A stretch of DNA of 64,000 nucleotides from Haloechinothrix sp033042135 (lineage in GTDB: Bacteria; Actinomycetota; Actinomycetes; Mycobacteriales; Pseudonocardiaceae), in contig NZ_WBXM01000002.1 in the NCBI RefSeq assembly GCF_033042135.1, forward strand, positions 310,001-374,000. The letters run 5' to 3'. Below, in pieces: positions 37,649-45,522 of this stretch. The position numbers and the translations under genes were made by a program. The number at the start of each line of letters is the position of its first letter. Within the stretch, counting starts at the first letter, position 1. The notes beneath the pieces are model-generated. The model did not search any database, was not told the origin of the DNA, and was given only the letters and a program-made list of their open reading frames with translations.

Positions 37649-38362
37649 TCAGCCGGGGATGTCCATCCCGCCTTCGGATAGCGTGGGTGCCGCTCCGGAG
37701 CGCAGGCTCGTGCCAGGGGCGAGCCTGCTGACGGCGTCTTCCATGTGCGCCTCGATGCGGGACTGCGCCGCGGCCTCGTCGCCGTGGCGGATGGCCTCGA
37801 CGATGGCGGCGTGCTCCTCGACGCGTGACGCCGGGTCCGGGTAGTGGTGCTGGAGCGCAGCCAGGCACATCCGGGTCTCGATGAACAGCGTCCTCGCCAC
37901 GCGGCTCAGTCGTCTGCTACCGGACTCGTGGACGAGCACCTCGTGGAACCGGAAGTCCGCATCAGACAGCGCGCGCGGCTCGTCACGCTCGGCGGCCTCG
38001 CGGATGCCCTCCACTGCCGCCTCCAGCGCTGCCACGGCGTCAGTGTGGTGGCTGCGGATAATGCGCACCGCCGCGGCGTGCTCGATGGCAGCGCGGGTGG
38101 CGTAGATGTCGTAGACGTCGCCGGGATCCAGCTCGATGACGAACAGCCCGCGATGGCGCTCGCTGCGCAGCAGACCTTCCGAGACGAGGCGCTGCATGGC
38201 CTCGCGCAGCGGGCCCCTCGACACCTGGAACCGCGCGGCCAGCTCGGCCTCGCCGAGCTGCTGGCCCGGTTCGAGCACACCGGAGGTGATCGCCTCCCGC
38301 AGCTGCCTCGCGATGATGGCCGCGGTCGATTCGCGTGCGATGGGCCGGATGTCACCAGCCAT
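37649..38362 (-). CDS. GntR-family (FCD) regulator of the catabolic island
   Basis: A 237-residue FadR-subfamily regulator. The HTH has LREAITSGVLEPGQQLGEAE and FQVSRGPLREAMQRLVSEGL; the FCD domain has FHEVLVHESGSRRLSRVART and EEHAAIVEAIRHGD, with Asp/His residues for a metal. It overlaps the upstream racemase-like gene by 11 bp, so it is co-transcribed and probably autoregulated through operator site 2. Three matching palindromes within 4.2 kb make it the best candidate master regulator of 34.0-42.8 kb. Confidence 0.9.
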   Translation of the reverse strand: MAGDIRPIARESTAAIIARQLREAITSGVLEPGQQLGEAELAARFQVSRGPLREAMQRLVSEGLLRSERHRGLFVIELDPGDVYDIYATRAAIEHAAAVRIIRSHHTDAVAALEAAVEGIREAAERDEPRALSDADFRFHEVLVHESGSRRLSRVARTLFIETRMCLAALQHHYPDPASRVEEHAAIVEAIRHGDEAAAQSRIEAHMEDAVSRLAPGTSLRSGAAPTLSEGGMDIPG

Positions 38363-39092
38363 GCGGCGTCCCGTCGTCGGGCCAGTGGCGAAACAGCTCG
38401 CCGAGCGCGTCCGAGCGCGCGGCGACGCCTGCAATGCGCAGGCCTTCCCAGATGCTGACCTGGTTGGCGGTCAGTACTGGTTTGCCGAGCGCGTCCTCCA
38501 TCGCGCCGACCAGGCTGATCGTGCGCATCGCCGTGTCCGGGATCAGCACGGCGTCGGCGTCGGGGTGGTCGCCGCTGAGGGCCAGGTCGAGCACGTGCTG
38601 GTCGGTGAGACCGCCGACCTCGGCTGCGGTGTCGAAGCCCGCGCTGGACATCCTGATGACGTCGATGCCCTCGACCGTCAGGAACTGCACGAACAGCTCG
38701 GCGATGTCGTTCGGGTAGCTGGCGGTGACGGCGACCCTGCGTAGCCCGAGCCGCTGTGCGGCGCGGACGAAGGCGAACGAGGTGCTGGAAGCGGGGGTTC
38801 CGCTGGCGCGGGACAGCTTGGTCACCTGCTCGGCCGCCCCGTCGTGACCGAAGACGAAGCTGCCGCTGGTGCAGGCCCACACCACGGCACTTGGCGAGTG
38901 GGGGGCGAGTTTCGCCGCTCCCTCCGCCAGCCGCTGCTCGCTGCCGAGATCGCGGAGCTCGTCGACGGCATGCAGGTCGGTTCCGTAGATGTGGGCGACC
39001 GGTAGTTGCGCGACCTCACCGAGCAATCGCTGCGCGAGTGGGTAGTCGTCCTCGGCCGCGTGGTCAGGGTAGATGAACCCGATGGTGGTCAT
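38352..39092 (-). CDS. Asp/Glu racemase-superfamily protein lacking the second catalytic Cys
   Basis: A 246-residue protein of the maleate-isomerase/arylmalonate-decarboxylase branch (TIGFIYPDHAAEDDYPLA). The first catalytic Cys is present (C74 in WACTSGSFVFG). At the second site, where the family and the neighbouring paralogue have SCTN, it reads IPDTAMRT, with Asp186 in place of Cys. Single-Cys members can be decarboxylases or otherwise changed in chemistry (known for arylmalonate decarboxylase, which keeps the other Cys). GGAGG precedes the ATG. Followed by gntR with an overlap. Confidence 0.8.
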   Translation of the reverse strand: MTTIGFIYPDHAAEDDYPLAQRLLGEVAQLPVAHIYGTDLHAVDELRDLGSEQRLAEGAAKLAPHSPSAVVWACTSGSFVFGHDGAAEQVTKLSRASGTPASSTSFAFVRAAQRLGLRRVAVTASYPNDIAELFVQFLTVEGIDVIRMSSAGFDTAAEVGGLTDQHVLDLALSGDHPDADAVLIPDTAMRTISLVGAMEDALGKPVLTANQVSIWEGLRIAGVAARSDALGELFRHWPDDGTPHGW

Positions 39093-39122
39093 CGGCGCGC
39101 CTCCGGATCGCATGGGGTGTGG

Positions 39123-39136
39123 GATTGTCGACAATC
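39123..39136. promoter_or_regulatory. GntR-type operator GATTGTCGACAATC, site 2
   Basis: A perfect 14-bp palindrome, 31 bp before the single-Cys racemase-like gene that leads into gntR, and 14 bp after the stop of the paralogous gene. Confidence 0.75.
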
Positions 39137-39150
39137 CGAGTCAAGTCTAC

Positions 39151-39915
39151 CTACTCGGGCGTAACCGTCTCGGTCATGCCGTGATGCCAGCTACCCGGTC
39201 CGACGATCGGTAGCCCCATCCGGTCCAGCGAGGCCCACATGGTGAGTTGGTTCGCGGTCAGCACGGGCTTGCCGAGCATGCTCTCCAGCGGGTCGATCAA
39301 GTCGAAGGTGGGCAGGTTGGTGCAGCTCACGAAGATGGCCTCCGCATCGGGGTGGTCGGCGTTGAGGATGTGTTCGGCGATGGTCCGGTAGTTCACCCGC
39401 CAGATGCCGCCGCCGAGGCCGAGATGATCGCTGGATACCGTCGCGACCCCGAGCTCGGCGAGGAACTCGTGGAGCTTGCCGGTCAGGTCGGCGTCGTACG
39501 GCGTGAGCACCGCGATCTTGTGCATGTTCAGGTGATGCAGCGCCTCGGCCAGCGCACCGGAAGTCGTGACCGCATCGGGCGCCCCCGCGTCACAGATGAT
39601 CTTGCGCAGCTCGCGCTCGGCGTCGACGCCGTTGATGAAACTTCCCGATGTGCACAGGTAGGCCACCACCTCAGGCTCGACGTGCAGCACGGTCTTGGTC
39701 GCCGCCTCGAGATGCTGCTCGTTGCTGACCAGTCGGGCCATCTCCATGCTGACCGGAACCGGCTCGTACGGTGTCCGCGCCAGGTGCAGGGAGACCTCGA
39801 CGGGAACCCATCGCCACAGTTCGCGTTCCAACGCGAGGTCGAACGGGGCGATGATCCCGATGCCGCGTTGCGCGAGCGGACCCTCGAACGGCAGGTCCAG
39901 CGATGAAAGTTCCAC
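39151..39915 (-). CDS. Asp/Glu racemase-superfamily protein (maleate-isomerase-like)
   Basis: A 254-residue protein with both catalytic cysteines of the superfamily: C88 in YLCTSGSFINGVD and C198 in FVSCTNLPTFDLIDP. Maleate isomerases and EutA-type proteins share this layout; the substrate here is unknown. GTG start with GGGAG upstream. Operator site 3 lies about 100 bp upstream, and site 2 lies between this gene and its single-Cys paralogue, so the two may be separately or jointly expressed. Confidence 0.83.
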   Translation of the reverse strand: MELSSLDLPFEGPLAQRGIGIIAPFDLALERELWRWVPVEVSLHLARTPYEPVPVSMEMARLVSNEQHLEAATKTVLHVEPEVVAYLCTSGSFINGVDAERELRKIICDAGAPDAVTTSGALAEALHHLNMHKIAVLTPYDADLTGKLHEFLAELGVATVSSDHLGLGGGIWRVNYRTIAEHILNADHPDAEAIFVSCTNLPTFDLIDPLESMLGKPVLTANQLTMWASLDRMGLPIVGPGSWHHGMTETVTPE

Positions 39916-40012
39916 GTCGGTACTCCCACGACTGCCACATAGACGGTGCAGGGTCGGGCATCGGTAGCGGTACGGCGGTGCGCGCTATCCACGCATTCTC
40001 CCTACCGGCGCT

Positions 40013-40026
40013 GATTGTTGACAATC
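40013..40026. promoter_or_regulatory. GntR-type operator GATTGTTGACAATC, site 3
   Basis: Identical to site 1 over 14 bp. It lies between the divergent racemase-like gene and the hydroxyacid dehydrogenase-amidase pair, so it could control both directions. Confidence 0.75.
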
Positions 40027-40205
40027 ATACGATTCACTCCTACCGTGTCAACGCAACTCTGACGACCTCGGCGATGTCGCCCGCACAGTCACCGGCGCCC
40101 ATCGCGACTCGCCCGCGGCCCGCGGACGGGCCGGTCGGCAGGCTCCCGACTCGTGTTCGGCCGTGCGGCCACGTAGGGTCGGGCGCGGGCTCGGGCAGCG
40201 GTGAG

Positions 40206-41294
40206 ATGTGCACAGGAGTCAAGGTAGGGGATGAGCGGATCGTGCAGCGTCCGGATAGCGACACCGGTTCCGACGAGTCGACCGCGGCTCGTGGTGATAC
40301 GCGAAGTGACAGGCAGGATGCGCGGCCGGTAGTGGCGGTGCTCTGCGGTGAGCATCGGCCCGCTGGGATGGACCGGGTGGAGCGCGCCGCGGAGGTGCGC
40401 TACGCGTCGGCGGCCGAGCTACCCGACGCGTTGCGTGGCGCCGACGCGCTCTTCGTCTGGGACTTCCTGTCCACGGCGGTGCCCGACGCCTGGCACGCGG
40501 CCGACCGGCTGCGGTGGCTGCACATCGCCAGCGCCGGGGTGGACCCGGTCATGTTCGACGAGCTGCGCGCAGGCGACGTCGTGCTGACCAACTCTCGCGG
40601 CGTCTTCGACACCCCGATCGCCGAGTACGTCCTCGGGGCGATCCTGGCACTGGCCAAGGACCTGTTCCACACCAGGGACCTGCAACGCGAGAAGCGCTGG
40701 GTGCACCGGGAGACCGCGCGTGTGGCGGGCACCAGCGCCGTGGTCGTCGGTACTGGTCCGATCGGCAGGGCGATCGCGCGGCTGCTGCGCGCCGCCGGGA
40801 TCCGGGTGAGCGGCGCGGGCAGACGTTACCGCGAGCACGACTCCGACTTCGGCGTGGTGTACCCCAGTGACAGCCTCAGCGAGCACGTCGGCGGGGTGGA
40901 CTACGTGATCGCGGTGGCGCCACTGACCGAGCAGACCAGTCGCATGTTCGACCGGCACGTCTTCCGGGCGATGCGCAACGACGCGTGGTTCATCAATGTC
41001 GGTCGCGGCGAGCTGGCCGAGACGTCTGACCTGATCGAGGCGCTGGACACTGGGCAGTTACGGGGCGCGGTGCTCGACGTTTTCGACACCGAGCCGCTGC
41101 CTGCGAGCAGCCCGTTGTGGACGATGCCGAACGTGCTCGTCTCGCCGCACATGTCGGGGGACGTGGTGGGATGGCGCGACGCGCTCGTGGAGATCTTCAC
41201 TGATAACTTCGCCCGGTGGGTCGACGGCAAGCCGCTGCGCAACGTGGTCGACAAGGAACTGGGATACGTGCCGAGCGAGACGCCGTCAGGGTGA
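40206..41294 (+). CDS. D-isomer-specific 2-hydroxyacid dehydrogenase
   Basis: About 320 residues of enzyme after a poorly conserved leader. The NAD domain has VVVGTGPIGRAIARLL (GxGxxG); the catalytic Arg is in NVGRGELAETSDLIEAL, Glu in VFDTEPLPASSPLW and His in VLVSPHMSGDV. It interconverts a 2-hydroxyacid and a 2-oxoacid with NAD(P). The start is uncertain: ATG 40206 (362 aa) was chosen, and GTG 40242 with GGGGA upstream is equally possible. The amidase begins 46 bp after its stop, implying one transcript. Confidence 0.82.
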   Translation: MCTGVKVGDERIVQRPDSDTGSDESTAARGDTRSDRQDARPVVAVLCGEHRPAGMDRVERAAEVRYASAAELPDALRGADALFVWDFLSTAVPDAWHAADRLRWLHIASAGVDPVMFDELRAGDVVLTNSRGVFDTPIAEYVLGAILALAKDLFHTRDLQREKRWVHRETARVAGTSAVVVGTGPIGRAIARLLRAAGIRVSGAGRRYREHDSDFGVVYPSDSLSEHVGGVDYVIAVAPLTEQTSRMFDRHVFRAMRNDAWFINVGRGELAETSDLIEALDTGQLRGAVLDVFDTEPLPASSPLWTMPNVLVSPHMSGDVVGWRDALVEIFTDNFARWVDGKPLRNVVDKELGYVPSETPSG

Positions 41295-41340
41295 TCGGAC
41301 GCGGCAGTAGTCGGTGTGGCACGCACGAAGGAGTGAGAAC

Positions 41341-42753
41341 ATGGCACTGCTGACGGCCAGCGAGTTGGCTTCGGCCTACGCCTCAGGGGAGCTGTCCCCC
41401 GTCGAGGCCACCACGGCCGCGATCGACGCGATCGAACAGCGCGACGGCACCTGCAATGCGTACTGCCTCGTCGACGCCGAGACGGCGCTGGATCAAGCGC
41501 GGGCCTCAGAGGCACGGTGGCGTGAGGGGAACCCGATCGGCCCGCTGGACGGCGTGCCATCGTCCATCAAGGACATGTTTCTCACCCAGGGGTGGCCCAC
41601 GTTGCGCGGATCCCGCTGTATCGACCCGCAGCAGCCGTGGGAGCTCGACAGCCCGATCACGGCGCGGATGCGGGAAAGCGGGCTGGTGCTACTGGGCAAG
41701 ACGACCACGCCCGAGCTCGGCTGGAAGGGCACCACGGACAGCCCGCTGACCGGCATCACACGCAACCCATGGGACCCGACGAAGACGGCTGGTGGATCCA
41801 GCGGTGGCTCCGCGGCGGCGGTGGCCGCTGGCATGGGGGAGCTGTCGGTGGGCACCGACGCTGGCGGTTCGGTCCGTATCCCGGCGTCGTTCTGCGGCAT
41901 CGTCGGGTTCAAGCCGACCTACGGCAGGATCCCGCTGTTTCCCGCGAGCCCGTTCGGCATGCTCGCCCATGCCGGGCCGATGGCCAGGACCGTCGATGAC
42001 GTGGCATTGCTGCTCGACGTGCTGGCGTTGCCCGACTACCGCGACCCGACCGCGCTGCCTCCGCCGTTCGGCGCCTACCGGGAGGCTACCCGCCGGGACG
42101 TGCGCGGCATCAACGCGGCGTACTCGCCAACGTTGGGCTACGTGGACGTCGACCAGGAGGTGGCCGCGCTCGTCGACGACGCGGTGCGGCTGCTCGGTGA
42201 GACCGGGGTGCACGTGGACGAGGTGGATCCCGGCTTCGAGGACCCGCTCGAGCCGTTCGACGTGCTGTGGAGCGCGGGCGCGGCGAAGTGGCTGAGCAAG
42301 TTCCCCGAGGGCTCGGCCGAGAAGGTCGATCCGGGGTTGCGCGCGTTGTGGGATCGCGGCCTGACGCACTCGGCACTGGACTACCTCGGGGCGAACGAGG
42401 CTCGTGTGGAGCTGGGGATCGCCATGGGCGAGTTCCACTCCCGTTACGACGTACTGATCACACCGATGATGCCGATCCGGCCCTTCGAGGCTGGACACGA
42501 TGTGCCGCCGGGGTCCGGCTACCGGAGCTGGCCGGAGTGGACCCGGTTCAGCTACCCGTTCAACATGACGCAGCAGCCGGCGATCAGCGTGCCCACCGGT
42601 TTCACCTCCGACGGACTGCCCGCTGGGTTGCAGATCGTTGGTCCTCGCCACTCCGACGACCTGGTGCTCGCGGTCGCTCGGCTGGTGCAGGAGATCCACC
42701 CATGGCCGACAGAGCGCGCCGCCCCGGTGGCAGGCGAGGGCAGCCGAACGTGA
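41341..42753 (+). CDS. Amidase (amidase-signature family)
   Basis: A 470-residue amidase-signature enzyme with the Ser-cisSer-Lys triad: Lys77 in GVPSSIKDMF, Ser153/154 in GGSSGGSAAA, and nucleophile Ser177 in GTDAGGSVRIPASFCGIVG. It hydrolyses an amide to acid and ammonia or amine. GAAGGAGTG lies close before the ATG. Its TGA stop codon lies within dispersed repeat copy E. The amide is probably the entry substrate of the island (inference). Confidence 0.9.
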   Translation: MALLTASELASAYASGELSPVEATTAAIDAIEQRDGTCNAYCLVDAETALDQARASEARWREGNPIGPLDGVPSSIKDMFLTQGWPTLRGSRCIDPQQPWELDSPITARMRESGLVLLGKTTTPELGWKGTTDSPLTGITRNPWDPTKTAGGSSGGSAAAVAAGMGELSVGTDAGGSVRIPASFCGIVGFKPTYGRIPLFPASPFGMLAHAGPMARTVDDVALLLDVLALPDYRDPTALPPPFGAYREATRRDVRGINAAYSPTLGYVDVDQEVAALVDDAVRLLGETGVHVDEVDPGFEDPLEPFDVLWSAGAAKWLSKFPEGSAEKVDPGLRALWDRGLTHSALDYLGANEARVELGIAMGEFHSRYDVLITPMMPIRPFEAGHDVPPGSGYRSWPEWTRFSYPFNMTQQPAISVPTGFTSDGLPAGLQIVGPRHSDDLVLAVARLVQEIHPWPTERAAPVAGEGSRT

Positions 42754-42793
42754 CGTCCAGCGCCTGCTACGGAAGGAACGTGGCGTTCAGTGC
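42743..42793 (+). repeat. dispersed palindromic element, copy E
   Basis: GCCGAACGTGACGTCCAGCG on the left, GCTACGG in the middle, GAACGTGGCGTTCAGTGCC on the right. It contains the stop codons of both flanking convergent genes (amidase TGA at 42751, esterase TGA at 42787-42789 on the minus strand). Confidence 0.75.
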
Positions 42794-43746
42794 CTTCCCG
42801 CGTCGACAGTCTCGCGCACGAAGCGGGTGACCTCGGTCAGGGCGGCCTTGCTTTCCGGCAGCATGTGGCCGAGGACGGGGAAGGCGTGGATCTGCCCTCG
42901 CCAGAGGTGCAGCGTGCAGGGTACGCCCGCCTCGGCCAGCCGCTGGGCCATCAGCTCGGAATCCAGCCGCAGGACCTCGGATTCGGCGGCGACGAGCAGC
43001 GTGGGTGGCAGCCCGGTCAAGTCGGCGTCCACGGGGGACAGGGCAGGGCGTCGGTCGCCTGCCGCGAGCTCGCCGTCGCCGGACCACCAGCGCGACAGGG
43101 TGGGTAGGTGCCGGATCGGGATGTAGGTCTCGCTGCGGGTGTTGGCGTGCAGTAGGCGAGCGGTCGAGTCGATCTCGAACAGCGCGGACATCGCCACGAT
43201 GCCCGCGGGAACGGCCAGACCGGCCTCGCGGGCACGCAGCGCGGTGGCCACCGACAGGTAGCCGCCAGCCGAGTCACCCGCGAACACGATCCGGTCCGCG
43301 CGGTAGCCCTGATCGAGCAACCAGCGGTAGGCGGTGAGGCAGTCGGTGATCGAACCGTGCAGGTCGGTAACGGGCAGCTGCCGGTAGGCCACGTTGAGTA
43401 CGGGCATCCCGCTGCCCGCTGAGATCCGGGCGGCGCAGCGGCGGTGGGTGTTGAGTCCGCAGAAGAAGAAGCCGCCTCCGTGGAAGTACAGCACCACGCC
43501 CTCGCCGGTAGCCCGGTGGCCGCGTACCCACTCACCGTCGAACTCGCCGAACGAGACCGGGCGGGTGTCCGCGTACCGGGGACGCGGCGCCCGCCCGGCC
43601 AGCGGGTCGATCCGCTGCGCGGCGTGCATGCCACGCTCGTCGAGCGGGAGCATCCGAAGTACCGATCGGCCTGCCACCCAGGCCGCCGCGTAGACCAACC
43701 GCGAGCGGTAGCTCGGTCGTTCGGGTGTGTGCACGGTGTCTGGCAT
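42787..43746 (-). CDS. Alpha/beta hydrolase, hormone-sensitive-lipase family esterase
   Basis: A 319-residue HSL-type esterase: oxyanion motif HGGG at 89-92 (VVLYFHGGGFFF), nucleophile Ser159 in VFAGDSAGGYLS, and the His region WRGQIHAFPVLGHMLPES. Cytosolic; likely cleaves short or medium acyl esters. GGAGG lies before the ATG. It is 103 bp upstream of nothing but an intergenic spacer toward the WS/DGAT gene on the same strand, which may share its lipid role. Confidence 0.87.
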   Translation of the reverse strand: MPDTVHTPERPSYRSRLVYAAAWVAGRSVLRMLPLDERGMHAAQRIDPLAGRAPRPRYADTRPVSFGEFDGEWVRGHRATGEGVVLYFHGGGFFFCGLNTHRRCAARISAGSGMPVLNVAYRQLPVTDLHGSITDCLTAYRWLLDQGYRADRIVFAGDSAGGYLSVATALRAREAGLAVPAGIVAMSALFEIDSTARLLHANTRSETYIPIRHLPTLSRWWSGDGELAAGDRRPALSPVDADLTGLPPTLLVAAESEVLRLDSELMAQRLAEAGVPCTLHLWRGQIHAFPVLGHMLPESKAALTEVTRFVRETVDAGRH

Positions 43747-43849
43747 CCGCGGTAACCTCCTGCCGGACCATGCGCGCGGCCCCGCGCATCGGTCACTCGG
43801 ATCTATCGGTGGGTACCTACGGTATGCCAGGTACTGCTAGTATCTCAAC

Positions 43850-45211
43850 TTATCGCGTGGCGCAATCGAGCTCGGTCAGCGCGGTGTCCAGGTGCAGTAG
43901 TAGGCGCTGCAAGTGGGGAACGCTGTGCCTGCAGCCGATGATGCCGAAGTCGATCTCCTCGGCCCGGTTGGTGAGCGTGATGTTGAGGGCCTGCCCGTCC
44001 AGCAGCAGCGATGCCGGGTAGACGCCGTCGAGCTCGGCACCGTTCCAGTACATCGTGTTGCGCGGCCCTGGGACGTTGGAGATGACCAGGTTGAACGGAG
44101 GGGGCATGTAGTTGGTCATGCCGGGCACCGGCGAGAGCGCGAGCGGGGAGACGTTCATCGCCGACAGCAGCAGGATCTCCGCGGGGCTCAGCCCGGAGAA
44201 CAGCTGCTTGCCGTCGGCCATCGAGCGAGCGATGCGTTCCAGCCTCCGCGCCGGATCGGGTTCGTTGGTCGCCAGGTCGCAGAGGATCGCGCCGATCGCG
44301 TTGCCGCCGCGTTCGGCCGCGGCCGGCTGGCGGAGGGTGACCGGCACCATGGCGGTGAGCGGAGCGTCCGGCAGCGCGCGTTGCTCGATGAGGTAGTCGC
44401 GCAGCGCCCCCGCGCACATCGCCAGAACGACGTCGTTGACCGTCGTGCCCGAGGCCTTCTTGATCGCGCGGAAGGTCTCCATCGGCCAGGACTGCGCGGC
44501 GAACCGCCTCGCCCCGCCGATGGGCACGTTGAGCATGGTCTTGGGTGCCTGCATCGGCAGCGTCAGCCGCTGTTCTCGGAAGGCCTGGTTGGCGGTCTTG
44601 ACGGCGGCGCGGGGGAACGAAGCCAGGTCGGCGACGGTGCGGCCCGCGGTGCGCGCGAACGCCAGCGGGTCGGCCGAGGTGGGCTTGCGCCGTTCGGCGG
44701 GCATCGCCCACGGTGCCGGGCAGTCGCGGGCGTCAGGGTCCTCGGTCAACGCCGTGGTCATGTGCCGCAGCGCCGAGATCCCGTCGAGAACGGCGTGGTG
44801 CACCTTGGTGTACACGGCGAAGCGGCCGTCGGACAGCCCTTCCACGAAGTGCGTCTCCCACAGTGGCCGGTGCCGATCGAGGAGCGTGCTGTGCCAACGC
44901 GAGGTCAGTTCGAGCAGCTCCCGGATCCTGCCGGGGTTGGGCAGCGCGGACCGCCGCACGTGGTAGTCGAGGTCCAGGTGGGAGTCCCTGGTCCACATCC
45001 ACTGGCCGAGACTGTTCACCGGGGCCGCTGGGCGCTTGGTGAACAGCGGGCGCACCTCGGCGGTGTCGATCAGCTCCCGGTACAGGTTCTGTACGTAGTC
45101 CTCGCCCGCGCCTTCCGGTTTCTTGAACAGCTGGAGGCCGCCGACGTGCATGGGGTGTTCCCTGGTCTCCAGCAGCAGGAAGATGGAGTCGGTGATGGGC
45201 ATGAACTGCAT
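43850..45211 (-). CDS. Wax ester synthase/diacylglycerol acyltransferase (WS/DGAT)
   Basis: 453 residues. The catalytic motif HHAVLDG is at 138-144 (KVHHAVLDGISALRHM), and NVPGPRNTMYWNGAELDGVY is the conserved C-terminal block with PLALSPVPGMTNYMPPPFNL before it. It transfers acyl groups from acyl-CoA to diacylglycerol or fatty alcohol to form storage lipid. The start at MQFMPITDSIFLL matches the family's N-terminus and has GGGAG upstream; a longer frame upstream is not conserved. Confidence 0.9.
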   Translation of the reverse strand: MQFMPITDSIFLLLETREHPMHVGGLQLFKKPEGAGEDYVQNLYRELIDTAEVRPLFTKRPAAPVNSLGQWMWTRDSHLDLDYHVRRSALPNPGRIRELLELTSRWHSTLLDRHRPLWETHFVEGLSDGRFAVYTKVHHAVLDGISALRHMTTALTEDPDARDCPAPWAMPAERRKPTSADPLAFARTAGRTVADLASFPRAAVKTANQAFREQRLTLPMQAPKTMLNVPIGGARRFAAQSWPMETFRAIKKASGTTVNDVVLAMCAGALRDYLIEQRALPDAPLTAMVPVTLRQPAAAERGGNAIGAILCDLATNEPDPARRLERIARSMADGKQLFSGLSPAEILLLSAMNVSPLALSPVPGMTNYMPPPFNLVISNVPGPRNTMYWNGAELDGVYPASLLLDGQALNITLTNRAEEIDFGIIGCRHSVPHLQRLLLHLDTALTELDCATR

Positions 45212-45522
45212 GGGCTCCCGCCTTCGTGCTCGGGTGCTTCTCGGACCTGGCTGCGTCCCCTGTCGGTGTGGTCTGAGCAACACCGAATGAGTGTACGCAC
45301 TTGCCCGGTTCAACGAACCCGCTTCGTGGGGGAAACTGCGAGTCGCGACACATCGTGACGGTAGGTGGACGCACAGTTGTAACCGGCTTCATGTGCGCTC
45401 CGGCGCCGCATGGCCCGTGCGGCAATCTCCGGCCGTGTGGCACGCGCGCGACCACGGTGTGAGACCGTGGACCCGCAGGTGAATCGCCGGAGAGTCGCGA
45501 AATCGGTCGAGGAGGGCGCTGG
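45212..45522. other. intergenic region between WS/DGAT and prfC
   Basis: A 311-bp spacer between divergent genes; it must hold both promoters. I see no convincing -35/-10 pair, repeat or RNA structure. GAGGAGG just before 45523 is the prfC ribosome site. Confidence 0.6.

Noticed and set aside
34027..42753. Ectoine-degradation (eut/doe) locus
   Set aside because: EutA-like and aminotransferase/aldehyde dehydrogenase genes are present, but the hydrolase (EutD/DoeA), deacetylase (EutE/DoeB), EutB and EutC are absent and an amidase and hydroxyacid dehydrogenase are present instead.
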